NCBI RefSeq assembly: GCF_017874375.1
Contig: NZ_JAGGLK010000003.1
Coordinates: 434,001-498,000, forward strand
DNA length: 64,000 bases
Direction: 5' to 3'
Source of the DNA: Methanohalophilus levihalophilus
GTDB lineage: Archaea; Halobacteriota; Methanosarcinia; Methanosarcinales; Methanosarcinaceae
The position numbers and the translations under genes are program-made. Under the pieces are notes generated by a model, which saw nothing but the letters and a program-made list of their open reading frames with translations, searched no databases and had not been told where the DNA came from. Positions 1-7,905 of the stretch are shown here, piece after piece (the stretch's first letter is position 1; every line of letters starts with the position of its first letter).

Positions 1-2
1 CC

Positions 3-464
3 ATAGTTGCTTTCAGGGGTGCATGTGATGTTGTTCCTGATCATATGATTGATCTGGAAGATCTAAGGCAGAATGAATCAATTGAATCTCCTGATATGCT
101 TCATTTCATCGTGGAACACTTTGATTCCACTGATCTCAAGCTCGTTTATGCCAGACAGCGCCTGTTTACCACTATTTTTGCTTCAGTGCTAGCGGACGAA
201 GGCATTGAAGTAGGGCGGGATGGCGATGATCTTTTCGTAAACGGGAAAAAACTGTCGATTTCAATAGCAAGTACGTCTGCTATTTCCCAGAAAATTCATT
301 TCGGTGTAAATGTAACTCATGATTTCTACGGCAATCTAAAAGAAGCTGGCATGAGTGAAGAACGGGCCATAAACCTGTTGGATATTGTTTCTGAAAAGTA
401 TGCTTTTGAAATGGAAGATATTGAAGCTGACTTAAGAAAATCCAGGCAATTGGGGGTATTTTGA
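3..464 (+). CDS. DUF366 family protein (5' end outside window)
   Basis: Partial gene. The reading frame is open from the first bases of the window: the codons before the first in-window ATG at 45 read IVAFRGACDVVPDH, so the true start lies upstream. The protein resembles the archaeal DUF366 family (recognised by eye). It has no assigned reaction, but it sits directly upstream of queE and queD, so a link to 7-deazaguanine (archaeosine precursor) metabolism is a reasonable inference. The last codons overlap the start of queE by four bases (TTGA), implying translational coupling. Confidence 0.75.
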   Translation: MVAFRGACDVVPDHMIDLEDLRQNESIESPDMLHFIVEHFDSTDLKLVYARQRLFTTIFASVLADEGIEVGRDGDDLFVNGKKLSISIASTSAISQKIHFGVNVTHDFYGNLKEAGMSEERAINLLDIVSEKYAFEMEDIEADLRKSRQLGVF

Positions 465-1183
465 TTCAGGAAGCATCCCTGATTGAAGTTTTCTGTGCCG
501 TGCAGGGTGAAGGTCCCTATGTAGGGGTTCGGCAGGCGTTTGTGAGGTTTTCAGGCTGCAATCTTAATTGCAACTATTGTGATACTCCAGTCACACCTCC
601 TGCCGTTTGCAAGTACGAAACTCCCGGTCAGGTGGCTTCATTCTCGGATGTAAATAATCCAATGGATCCTGCACGTGTAGATCAACTAATAGAATCTTAT
701 GATAAAATCCATTCAGTATCCCTTACAGGTGGAGAACCTCTCCTTCATGCTGATTTCATCTCCTCTCTTTCAACTGAAGTTCCGCTTTACCTTGAAAGTA
801 ATATGACGCTGCCGGATATGGCTAGAAAAGTAAAAGATAGAGTTCGCTATGTTTCCGGTGATGTAAAACTTGATCCCGGCCTCCCCGGGGATGAATTTGA
901 TTCACATTTAAAGAACACAATTGAATGCTTCCGCAATCTTCGAAATACGGATTCTCGGGATTGCTTCTGCAAAGTTGTTGTTACTTCAAAAACGTCTGTA
1001 GATGACTTGATTTCAATTATTGAAGAAATTCATGGCTTTGTTAGCTGCGTAATACTCCAACCTGTAACTCAGGAGCAAATGGCCGCCAGTCCATCCTTTT
1101 TGCTGGATTGCCAGCATAGCTTGCTGGATATGGTTGATACTCGTATAATTCCCCAGACTCACAAGATGTGGGGGTGCTTATGA
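461..1183 (+). CDS. queE: 7-carboxy-7-deazaguanine synthase QueE
   Basis: Radical SAM enzyme that contracts 6-carboxy-tetrahydropterin to 7-carboxy-7-deazaguanine on the way to preQ0, the base precursor of archaeosine in tRNA. The N terminus carries the QueE signature FCAVQGEGPYVG followed by the iron-sulfur motif CNLNCNYC (C33, C37, C40), and SLTGGEPLL is the SAM-binding glycine motif. Length of 240 residues is normal. The start is TTG at 461, overlapping the DUF366 stop, with GGGGGT as likely ribosome binding site. It overlaps queD by four bases (ATGA), so the three genes form one operon. QueC is not in the window and may lie upstream. Confidence 0.93.
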   Translation: MIQEASLIEVFCAVQGEGPYVGVRQAFVRFSGCNLNCNYCDTPVTPPAVCKYETPGQVASFSDVNNPMDPARVDQLIESYDKIHSVSLTGGEPLLHADFISSLSTEVPLYLESNMTLPDMARKVKDRVRYVSGDVKLDPGLPGDEFDSHLKNTIECFRNLRNTDSRDCFCKVVVTSKTSVDDLISIIEEIHGFVSCVILQPVTQEQMAASPSFLLDCQHSLLDMVDTRIIPQTHKMWGCL

Positions 1184-1545
1184 TGACAAATGCAAATACT
1201 AAGATGAAACTCGGAATCGTTGAATACATTGACAGTGCACACTATCTCCCGGGACATGAGACTTGTGGGATAGTGCATGGGCACACGTACAAGACTGAAA
1301 TTGTGATTGAAGGTGAAAAGAAGGAAACCGGTATGGTCATGGATTTCTATGAAATTAAAACAACTGTGCGTGAAGTCCTGAAGGAATTCGATCACCGATT
1401 GCTAAATGATATTCTTGAATTCCCGAGCGCTGAAAATATGTGTGAGGCCATCCATGCCCGTTTGTCAGAAGCATTGGGATATCCGGTTTCTGTGAAGGTG
1501 TGGGAAGGGGAAGGCAAGTGGTGTCAGATTAGTGACTTTGACTGA
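1180..1545 (+). CDS. queD: 6-carboxy-5,6,7,8-tetrahydropterin synthase QueD
   Basis: Member of the 6-pyruvoyl-tetrahydropterin synthase family; makes 6-carboxy-tetrahydropterin from dihydroneopterin triphosphate, the substrate for QueE next door. Zinc-binding histidines are visible in SAHYLPGH and in HGHTY, and the catalytic cysteine lies in ETCGIVHGH. The upstream GTG at 1168 is possible, but ATG 1180 (or 1183) overlaps the queE stop in the usual ATGA arrangement and has GGGGGTG just upstream, so it is preferred. About 121 residues, normal for the family. Confidence 0.92.
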   Translation: MMTNANTKMKLGIVEYIDSAHYLPGHETCGIVHGHTYKTEIVIEGEKKETGMVMDFYEIKTTVREVLKEFDHRLLNDILEFPSAENMCEAIHARLSEALGYPVSVKVWEGEGKWCQISDFD

Positions 1546-1610
1546 AGCACTCCAAAACCTATATCTATAACTGTCCCAATAATTCAAGTCCCAATACTCG
1601 GAGGATTATT

Positions 1611-2555
1611 TTGCCTGAAGAAAGCGCTAAAGGGCTGGAAGAATGTGAAGAGGATAAATTTGCTGATGACATTCATCGGAAAATTTCTCAACATCCATGT
1701 TATGATAAAAGTGCCCAGCACAAATACGGCAGGATTCACTTGCCTGTGGCTCCAAAATGTAATATCCAGTGTAACTACTGTGAACGCAAATTTGACTGCG
1801 TGAACGAAAGCAGGCCTGGGGTAACCAGTGAGGTACTCTCCCCACAACAGGCTCTTGAAAAAACAAGGCAGGTTCTTAAGGATTATCCGTTTATTAAAGT
1901 AGTCGCAGTGGCAGGTCCGGGAGATCCTCTTGCAAACGATGAAACCTTTGAGACTCTTGAATTAATCAAAAACGAGTTCCCTGATATCACACTATGTCTC
2001 AGCACAAATGGTCTTGCACTTCCGGAAAGGATGGAGGATATTCTTAGAGTTGGTGTAGAAACACTGACAGTCACCATGAATACAATCGATCCCGAAATAG
2101 GTGCACATATTATTGGTCATGTTAGCTATCAGGGCAAGGTGTACAGGGGAATTGAAGCGGCTTCTATTCTTCTTAAAAACCAGCTTGAGGGAATCAAAAA
2201 AGCCGTGGATGCAGGTCTTGTTGTTAAAATCAATACTGTTATGATTCCGGGCATTAACGATGATCATATCGTGGATGTGGCTAAAAAACTCAATGAGATG
2301 GGTGTATACATCATGAATGTCATGCCTCTCATTACACAGGCTAAATTTGCAGACCTGACTGCTCCTACGGAGAAGGAAAGGAAAGCAGTTCAGAATGCCT
2401 GTGAACCCTATGTTCAGCAGATGCGCCATTGCAGGCAATGTCGCTCCGATGCTTATGGCCTTATTGGCAAGGATTTGTCCCAGATGAGTGAGGAAAGGCG
2501 GAACCTCATCAAAGTTGAAAGTCTCAAACATGAGGAAAATGACTCTGAAAAATAA
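1611..2555 (+). CDS. nifB: NifB-type nitrogenase cofactor biosynthesis radical SAM protein
   Basis: Radical SAM enzyme that builds the 8Fe-9S-C precursor (NifB-co) of nitrogenase cofactors. The core motif CNIQCNYC gives C50, C54 and C57; the NESRPG motif follows, and extra cysteines at C30, C63 and in the C-terminal HCRQC are the expected ligands of the accessory clusters. The protein lacks the C-terminal NifX-like domain, as is usual for methanogen NifB (about 300 residues). The start is TTG 1611 preceded by a GGAGG site. No nitrogenase structural genes are in the window, so whether it serves nitrogen fixation here cannot be judged. Confidence 0.9.
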   Translation: MPEESAKGLEECEEDKFADDIHRKISQHPCYDKSAQHKYGRIHLPVAPKCNIQCNYCERKFDCVNESRPGVTSEVLSPQQALEKTRQVLKDYPFIKVVAVAGPGDPLANDETFETLELIKNEFPDITLCLSTNGLALPERMEDILRVGVETLTVTMNTIDPEIGAHIIGHVSYQGKVYRGIEAASILLKNQLEGIKKAVDAGLVVKINTVMIPGINDDHIVDVAKKLNEMGVYIMNVMPLITQAKFADLTAPTEKERKAVQNACEPYVQQMRHCRQCRSDAYGLIGKDLSQMSEERRNLIKVESLKHEENDSEK

Positions 2556-2572
2556 GCTGGTGGGTGCTGTCT

Positions 2573-3553
2573 TTGGACCTTGAAAAACTGGCCAATGAAC
2601 TTTGCAATTTTGAAGGTGTTGTCCGTAAGAAACCTATTTCAGATATTGCCCGGATGTTTGAGGACGTCCTGTCTGAATATTCCGATACGATCGTGGATAT
2701 GGGCGATGACGCTGCGGTAATCGACATTGGTGGTGACGAGGTTATTCTTTTTGCAGCAGATGGTATATGGGGACGGATAGTTGATGCAAGTCCCTGGTGG
2801 ACGGGCTATACTTCTGTTGTTGTTAATGTAAATGATATTTCAGCAATGGGGGGTAGACCTCTTGCGATGGTAAATGTCATGTCTTCAAGTGACGAAGGAG
2901 TTTCAAAAGGTATGCTTGAAGGTATGCGTGCAGGAATTCGTAAATTTGGTGTTCCCATGGTTGGGGGGCACATGCACCCGGATACTCCATACAATTCGTT
3001 AGCAGTTGCAATAATTGGAATTGCCCGCAAGGATTCCCTTATTCGAAGTGATTCTGCATCAGCTGGAGATGTGGTTATTGTAGCTTATGATCTTGACGGC
3101 AAGGTAGGGGAAAACTCTCCTTACAGCTGGGATACGACTTCCTTTAAGGATTCGGAAACCGTAAAGGCACGTTTCCTTATAATGAAGGATATCGGGGAAG
3201 CAGGACTTGTGACTTCAGGAAAAGATATCAGTAACCCCGGAACCCTTGGTACTCTCGGGATGTTGTGTGAAACCAGCGGTGTCGGCGCAACGGTTGACAT
3301 AAGTAAAATCCCCTGTCCTGAGTCCCTGCCACTGACACAATGGCTGAAAGTATATCCTGCTACGGGTTATGTAGTGACAGTAAAACAGGATAAAAAAGAT
3401 GAATGCATCAAAGCCTTCGAAGATGTGGGAATTACCGCTGCCGAAGTCGGAGTAATCACGTCATCCCGACAGCTTGAAATCGAACACGAGGGAAAAAAAG
3501 CCTGCGTATTCGATTTTGAGAAGGATATTATTACAGGTATTAAATCACATTAA
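2573..3553 (+). CDS. Methanogenesis marker protein 2 (PurM/AIR synthase-like)
   Basis: Belongs to the AIR synthase/selenophosphate synthetase-like fold and matches the methanogen-restricted marker protein 2 family, whose role is unknown. Features seen: the ATP-binding style segment DMGDDAAVI, followed by NVNDISAMGGRP, and the glycine-rich GHMHPDTPYN. Two starts compete: GTG 2564 and TTG 2573. The second gives the family-like N terminus MDLEKL and sits a normal distance from GGTGG, so it is chosen. It follows nifB by only about 17 bases. The stop overlaps the stop of the convergent downstream gene by three bases. Confidence 0.85.
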   Translation: MDLEKLANELCNFEGVVRKKPISDIARMFEDVLSEYSDTIVDMGDDAAVIDIGGDEVILFAADGIWGRIVDASPWWTGYTSVVVNVNDISAMGGRPLAMVNVMSSSDEGVSKGMLEGMRAGIRKFGVPMVGGHMHPDTPYNSLAVAIIGIARKDSLIRSDSASAGDVVIVAYDLDGKVGENSPYSWDTTSFKDSETVKARFLIMKDIGEAGLVTSGKDISNPGTLGTLGMLCETSGVGATVDISKIPCPESLPLTQWLKVYPATGYVVTVKQDKKDECIKAFEDVGITAAEVGVITSSRQLEIEHEGKKACVFDFEKDIITGIKSH

Positions 3554-3849
3554 TCGGAATTCACGTATGCACCAAGTTCCTGATGTAAGTATTTTTCCGC
3601 TTCCTGAACGGCTTCAAGTTCTCCTCTGAGTACAAGTACTTCTCTTTCATCACATTCCACAATGTTCACATTAATTGTGCGTTCAAGGGGTTCGAGATCG
3701 AATTCCTCGACTATGTCATAAATGATGTATGATGGTGTTCCCGGTGGGATTATGAGATCGTAAAGTCCTTCCAGGCTATCTCCTTCTTCGGTTGCCTGTT
3801 GTTTATCTTTACTTTTTTTGAGGTCTTCCAGAGTAAGCTTTTTTAACAT
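3550..3849 (-). CDS. Small conserved acidic protein, unknown function
   Basis: A 99-residue soluble protein, not recognised. It starts with a lysine-rich segment (MLKKLTLEDLKKSKDK), then an acidic hydrophobic domain with DLIIPPGTPSYIIYDIVEEF and REVLVLRGELEAVQEAEKYL, which looks like a small alpha/beta ferredoxin-type fold. No catalytic motif or cysteine pair is visible. It converges tail to tail with the marker protein 2 gene (stops overlap), so it is not in that operon; its upstream region (3850-3990) is shared with the divergent radical SAM gene. Coding is supported by clean codon use. It may be a methanogen-specific protein but that is a guess. Confidence 0.7.
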   Translation of the reverse strand: MLKKLTLEDLKKSKDKQQATEEGDSLEGLYDLIIPPGTPSYIIYDIVEEFDLEPLERTINVNIVECDEREVLVLRGELEAVQEAEKYLHQELGAYVNSD

Positions 3850-3990
3850 TGCGATTACACCATTGTTGACGTGATTGCCCTACATTTGCCTTTTCTGCTT
3901 TTATAGCTTATCCTCTGGTTATATCTGTGTTCAGCACAATGTTTTGTTTAGTCTAATTGGTTTTGATCTTTTTTAACAAGGGGTAAAACA

Positions 3991-4692
3991 ATGCGTTTAA
4001 TCGGATTATCTGAAAATAATGGTGAAGTCAAGCTGGAGTTTTTTGGTTGCAACCTTAAATGTCCATACTGTGTACACATAACCCAGCCCTTTGAAGAGTA
4101 CTCGATTGATGATATTCTGGACTATGTCCGGGAGTCCGGTGCCCAAAAGGTTTTCCTTGGAGGTGCAGAACCCACCATCCAGAAAGACCTACTTTCTCTA
4201 ATAGAAGAACTGAGCACCCTCGGCGTTGAAATCGTGTTGAAATCGGATGGGATGAAGCCAGATGTTCTGGAGCGTGCAATGCCGTATGTGAAGGGCTTTG
4301 TTCTGGAATTGAAGGCGCCGATGGATAACATTGCTTCGTTAATGGAGTTGACTGGAATGTCAGAGGAACGGGTGGAAAAATATGTTGCAAATCTTTCCAA
4401 GTCTCTTGAACTGGCAAAGAGAAAGTGGCTTCGGATCTGGATTCGTGTAATTCCCGGTTATGTTACAGGGGACAATTTTGACAAAATCCTGCCTGTATTG
4501 GAGGGCTCCTCTGAAGTTCTTCTGTACCAGTTCTTGAGTAATCCTGATTTTGATCTATCTTTTAAGGATTTTTCAGGTCCGGTTCCTTCGTGGGATGAGA
4601 TGGAGGAGTTGGCTAAGATTGCATGTCAGGCAGCACCAAAAATTATTGTTATCGGTGAAAAGGGCAAAAAATCGATTCAGTGCGATAATTGA
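3991..4692 (+). CDS. Radical SAM protein, activase-like, paired with a tryptophan-rich peptide ORF
   Basis: A compact 233-residue radical SAM protein with the iron-sulfur motif CNLKCPYC (C20, C24, C27) and the glycine motif FLGGAEPT. It starts almost at the barrel and has no SPASM or second cluster domain, so it resembles pyruvate formate-lyase or ribonucleotide reductase activases in size. It ends one base before a 22-codon ORF encoding a WWWWY peptide (4694-4762), which is the arrangement expected of a peptide-modifying enzyme and its substrate. I recall archaeal radical SAM families annotated as putative peptide-modifying (AF0577-like), but membership is unverified. An activase role for a glycyl radical enzyme remains possible; no such partner is nearby. 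Confidence 0.85.
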   Translation: MRLIGLSENNGEVKLEFFGCNLKCPYCVHITQPFEEYSIDDILDYVRESGAQKVFLGGAEPTIQKDLLSLIEELSTLGVEIVLKSDGMKPDVLERAMPYVKGFVLELKAPMDNIASLMELTGMSEERVEKYVANLSKSLELAKRKWLRIWIRVIPGYVTGDNFDKILPVLEGSSEVLLYQFLSNPDFDLSFKDFSGPVPSWDEMEELAKIACQAAPKIIVIGEKGKKSIQCDN

Positions 4693-4693
4693 C

Positions 4694-4762
4694 ATGAAAA
4701 GAAGAATGAGCAAGTTTGTAAAAGTAGAATCGTGGTGGTGGTGGTATGAAAGCTGCTTTTAA
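4694..4762 (+). CDS. Candidate precursor peptide with WWWWY core (22 aa)
   Basis: ATG at 4694 follows the radical SAM stop codon (4690-4692) by one base. The product has 22 residues: a basic N terminus (MKRRMSKFVK), then VESWWWWYESCF and a TAA stop. Four consecutive TGG codons, a tyrosine and a cysteine in the last nine residues are very unlikely in random sequence. A second ATG at 4706 would give 18 residues. No strong ribosome binding site precedes either start, but the one-base gap allows translational coupling. Interpretation as a ribosomally made, radical-modified peptide is inference. A chance ORF cannot be excluded from one genome. Confidence 0.6.
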   Translation: MKRRMSKFVKVESWWWWYESCF

Positions 4763-4960
4763 TCCTTGCTCACTAAATAATTATATTGTATTTTCGCTAT
4801 TTATACCTTGTCGTCAAAAAGGGGTTATGTGAACATATACTTTGCATAAATGTCCAAAAAAAGTTCTCCTGTGCAGCTACATGTAAGAAAACTCATTTTA
4901 CATACATTTATGCTAACCGGAACATTTATTGATTCAAAATATCATGTAAGATCGGTAATC

Positions 4961-5272
4961 ATGCAGGAGTATAAATTAAAACGTGGCAATTCCCCTGATA
5001 TTGAGAGGATTTATGAAGAACTTCAGGCTAGCTTCCCTTCCGAGATTGTTCGTGATGGAGATAAATTGACAACTTCTTATGGTGCGATGTCCGAATTATC
5101 TGTCTGGATGAATGGCAAGCTCCTTGTTGTGGATACAGTTTCTAACACTGAAGGACTTGATGATGACGCAATCCTTGATACCAACAAGCACTTCAGGGAT
5201 TTCCTGTTCAAGGCAACCGGTTACACTGCTAAAGAGCGTCTTAAGCAGGCAAAGAAAGCAGTCTCAAAATAA
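4961..5272 (+). CDS. DUF5611-like conserved protein
   Basis: A 103-residue protein (MQEYKLKRGNSPDI...) resembling the small archaeal family I know as DUF5611; function unknown. The frame stays open upstream to 4850, but that stretch is AT-rich with promoter character (ACATTTATGCTAA, AACATTTATT) and encodes nothing family-like, so the start is placed at ATG 4961. A basic C-terminal tail (KERLKQAKKAVSK) and an alternation of strands and helices are visible. It is followed after 13 bases by the chorismate-lyase-like gene, with which it is probably cotranscribed. Confidence 0.75.
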   Translation: MQEYKLKRGNSPDIERIYEELQASFPSEIVRDGDKLTTSYGAMSELSVWMNGKLLVVDTVSNTEGLDDDAILDTNKHFRDFLFKATGYTAKERLKQAKKAVSK

Positions 5273-5285
5273 GTATTGATCAATT

Positions 5286-5807
5286 TTGACATTTGTGAAC
5301 CGTGATTTTCTTGAAGCTCTTAAGGGCTTTGAGATTCCTACATGTTTGAGGGTTTGTGCCGGTACCGATGGCTCTGTTACATTCCTGCTTGAAATCATGG
5401 CCCGCAGTGAGGTTTCAGTGGTTACTGAAGATCAGCATCTTGTGGAAGCAGATGCTGAAATGGCTAAATTGTTGGGTGAAGATGAAGGTGTGTCTGTAAA
5501 CCATCGTACAGTCACGCTTGTAGCCGGTGGTACTCCTTATGTACATGCGTTGTCTCTGTCTCCGTTGGATAGGATGCCTGAAAAAGTAAAGCAGGATCTG
5601 ATGCGTGCTGATATCCCCATTGGTAAAATCCTGAGGAACTATGGCATGGAGACTCGTAGGGATTTTGAGACCATACAGCTCGAGGATGGTCAGGAACTGT
5701 TCGGCTGTGACAAGGTTCTTTCGCGTACTTATCGGATTGTGTACCAGAATGCGACTCTTATGTGGATAAAGGAAAGCTTCCCTGTAGACAGCCGCTGGAA
5801 CCTGTAA
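5286..5807 (+). CDS. Chorismate pyruvate-lyase-like protein (DUF98 family)
   Basis: A 173-residue protein of the DUF98/chorismate-lyase-like family. A methanogen member (MJ0807) is credited with forming 4-hydroxybenzoate from chorismate for tetrahydromethanopterin synthesis; the same role here is inference from family. Features include the central GDE-like acidic segment and GKILRNYGMETRRDFETI, resembling the conserved G-[KR]-[IL]-L region of the fold, and a C-terminal YRIVYQNATLMWIKESFP. The start used is TTG 5286; GTG 5295 is an alternative, and no clear ribosome binding site distinguishes them. It lies 60 bases before the tRNA-Thr gene. Confidence 0.75.
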   Translation: MTFVNRDFLEALKGFEIPTCLRVCAGTDGSVTFLLEIMARSEVSVVTEDQHLVEADAEMAKLLGEDEGVSVNHRTVTLVAGGTPYVHALSLSPLDRMPEKVKQDLMRADIPIGKILRNYGMETRRDFETIQLEDGQELFGCDKVLSRTYRIVYQNATLMWIKESFPVDSRWNL

Positions 5808-5866
5808 TACGACCGAAAACTTATTATCTGATATTCCCTATTTTGGGGTCGCAATAACCACCATAC

Positions 5867-5938
5867 GCCCTGGTGGCATAGAGGTATCGCGCGTCCTTGG
5901 TAAGGACGAGGTCGTGGGTTCGAATCCCACCCAGGGCT
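5867..5938 (+). tRNA. tRNA-Thr (anticodon GGT)
   Basis: A cloverleaf is readable: acceptor stem GCCCTGG (5867-5873) pairs with CCAGGGC (5931-5937); anticodon stem CGTCC/GGACG encloses loop TTGGTAA, giving anticodon GGT at 5899-5901 for codon ACC; the T arm GTGGG-TTCGAAT-CCCAC is perfect. The D stem is weaker, with mismatches. The discriminator is T and no CCA is encoded. There is no intron. Confidence 0.95.
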
Positions 5939-5945
5939 TAAAATC

Positions 5946-5977
5946 AGGGGGTAAAACCCCTTTACTTCTTCTTTTTA
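5946..5977 (+). terminator. Hairpin and T-rich tract after tRNA-Thr
   Basis: GGGG and CCCC arms (5948-5951 and 5957-5960) around a five-base loop are followed by a pyrimidine-rich tract with several T runs, a likely terminator for the tRNA. The remaining stretch up to the cytochrome gene at 6214 is AT-rich, holds no convincing gene, and presumably contains the cytochrome promoter. Confidence 0.55.
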
Positions 5978-6213
5978 ATCTTATTACGGATTTAATTTTG
6001 TGTGGATGACACTGAAATTCCCTTTATCCCGTTTGTATTCAATTCTTTTTTCAAAAAGAAAATGTCAAATTCTATCTTCCTTCTTTTTTTATATTTTGTC
6101 GTTTTTCGATTGCGGTTAACGCCGTTACGGATTTTTCCCTGCCGTACTACAAACTCCTTGTATACTATTATCTTCCACTTTTATTAACGAATGTTTGGGA
6201 ACAGGTGACTTGT

Positions 6214-7737
6214 ATGAAAATATGCTTAGCTACTGGAATCTTTTTGATTTTACTCATAGTGGCTGTTTTTCCCGCTTCATCGGCAACGATGACTCACAGT
6301 TTTCTTGAGGGGCCTTATGACAGTGGTCCGGAAGTGACTGAAGAATGTATCGAGTGTCATGTGAATCAAGCGAATGATCTCTTAAATTCCACTCACTGGC
6401 TGTGGACAAGCTGTGCAGCATGTGGATGTGAGGAAGAACATCTCTATGATCTCGGGAAACGAACTGTAATTAACAACTTCTGTGTGGCTGTTGCTTCCAA
6501 TGAGCCACGTTGCACATCCTGCCATGCAGGATATGGTTGGGAGGATGACACCTTTGATTTTACCAATGCTTCCAACCTTGATTGTCTTGTATGCCATGAG
6601 ACTACGGGGACTTACACGAAGATTCCCACAGGTGCGGGAGCAGTTGATCCGTCCGTGGATCTTGTTGCTGTTGCACAGAGTGTCGGAAGTCCCAGCAGGG
6701 AAACGTGCGGTGGGAACTGCCACTTCTTTGGCGGCGGTGGCGATAATGTGAAGCACGGTGATATGTCTTCGGCTCTTCTGGAACCCTCTGCAGATCTGGA
6801 TGTACATATGGGTGGTCTGGATTTTAGCTGCCAGAACTGCCATGAAACCACTGCTCATAACGTTGCAGGAAGATTTGCAGGTACTCCGGGTTCAGAATGT
6901 CGTGTGGAATGCTCTGATTGCCACACTGAAACACCACATGCTGGTGAATACAAAGAACGTCTTGATGCGCATTCTGACTCAATTGCATGCCAGACGTGCC
7001 ATATTCCAACCTATGCACGGGAGATCCCTACAAAAATGTTCTGGGACTGGTCAAAAGCTGGTCAGGACATAGATTCTATCCCAGTTGACGAATACGGCAA
7101 AGCAACATATGATAAAAAGAAAGGTGAGTTTGTCTGGGCAATGGATGTAAGGCCTGATTATGCCTGGTTCAATGGAAGTTTCGATCTCTATAGGCTTGGG
7201 GATGAACTTGATCCTGATGAAGTTGACGTAATCAAAGAACCACTTGGGAGCAGGGAAGATTCAGATTCAAAAATATATCCTTTCAAGATCCATGTTGCTA
7301 AGCAGATCAGTGATGCGCAGTACAACTACCTGATAATCCCAGATCTGTTTGGAGGCGAGAAGTCCTACTGGGCAACCTATGACTGGAACAAAGCTGCAGA
7401 AGCAGGCATGGATTATGTAGGGATGCCCTACAGCGGAGAATATGAATTTGTTGAAACTGCTCTTTATGAGAGCATAAACCATGAAGTTGCTCCCGCTTCA
7501 CAGGCACTTCAATGTGATGATTGTCACCTTGAAGGAGGAATGGACTTTGTAACTCTTGGCTATAGCGGAGATCCGATGATAGTTGGGGATCAGCGTCCAG
7601 CTTCATCAACAACAGAAGACCCGGCTGATGTTCCTGAAGCAGAGGCTACACCTACAGAGGCCACTCCCGGATTCAGCATTTTGCTTACTTCCGGAGTAAT
7701 GCTTCTATTGACTCTGCTTTTGAGAAGAAAGGATTGA
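6214..7737 (+). CDS. Multiheme cytochrome c, octaheme-tetrathionate-reductase-like, with PGF-CTERM-like anchor
   Basis: Exported multiheme cytochrome. Numbered from ATG 6214 it has a signal peptide (residues 1-24), heme sites CIECH 45, CTSCH 100, CLVCH 124, CGGNCH 165 (a CX3CH variant), CQNCH 206, CSDCH 233, CQTCH 259 and CDDCH 434, that is eight hemes. An extra cysteine cluster CAACGC at 67-72 lacks the histidine. A Thr/Pro/Glu-rich stalk is followed by TPGFSIL (485-), a hydrophobic helix and LLRRKD, which matches the archaeosortase PGF-CTERM pattern, so it is probably lipid-anchored outside the cell. The layout recalls the octaheme tetrathionate reductase family known in Methanosarcina; substrate unknown. 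AGGTG precedes ATG 6214; GTG 6205 is the alternative start. Heme supply and ccm genes lie at 40-48 kb. Confidence 0.88.
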   Translation: MKICLATGIFLILLIVAVFPASSATMTHSFLEGPYDSGPEVTEECIECHVNQANDLLNSTHWLWTSCAACGCEEEHLYDLGKRTVINNFCVAVASNEPRCTSCHAGYGWEDDTFDFTNASNLDCLVCHETTGTYTKIPTGAGAVDPSVDLVAVAQSVGSPSRETCGGNCHFFGGGGDNVKHGDMSSALLEPSADLDVHMGGLDFSCQNCHETTAHNVAGRFAGTPGSECRVECSDCHTETPHAGEYKERLDAHSDSIACQTCHIPTYAREIPTKMFWDWSKAGQDIDSIPVDEYGKATYDKKKGEFVWAMDVRPDYAWFNGSFDLYRLGDELDPDEVDVIKEPLGSREDSDSKIYPFKIHVAKQISDAQYNYLIIPDLFGGEKSYWATYDWNKAAEAGMDYVGMPYSGEYEFVETALYESINHEVAPASQALQCDDCHLEGGMDFVTLGYSGDPMIVGDQRPASSTTEDPADVPEAEATPTEATPGFSILLTSGVMLLLTLLLRRKD

Positions 7738-7760
7738 TGAACCAATCCTTTTTCATTTTT
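7729..7760 (+). terminator. Terminator of the multiheme cytochrome gene
   Basis: AAGGATTG (7729-7736) pairs with CAATCCTT (7743-7750) over a six-base loop containing the stop codon, followed directly by TTTCATTTTT. Hairpin plus T tract on the coding strand. Confidence 0.7.
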
Positions 7761-7905
7761 ATTTTGAGTAGTCAGAAGTCTTTTCCGGTTTAGTGATACA
7801 AATTTGAATCCCTGCTCAGGGTCATCTTTTGAGAGGAAATAATTCTTGAGATAACCCTACAAATGGTAATAAATCTAGACTCAATTCTTTCTTAAGGTGA
7901 TTTTG

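Noticed and set aside
4850-4960. N-terminal extension of the DUF5611-like protein
   Set aside because: The extra 37 residues come from an AT-rich promoter-like stretch and add nothing like the family; start placed at 4961.
6002-6187. A 61-codon open frame upstream of the multiheme cytochrome
   Set aside because: Phe/Leu-rich low-complexity translation from AT-rich DNA, no ribosome binding site and located where the promoter should be.
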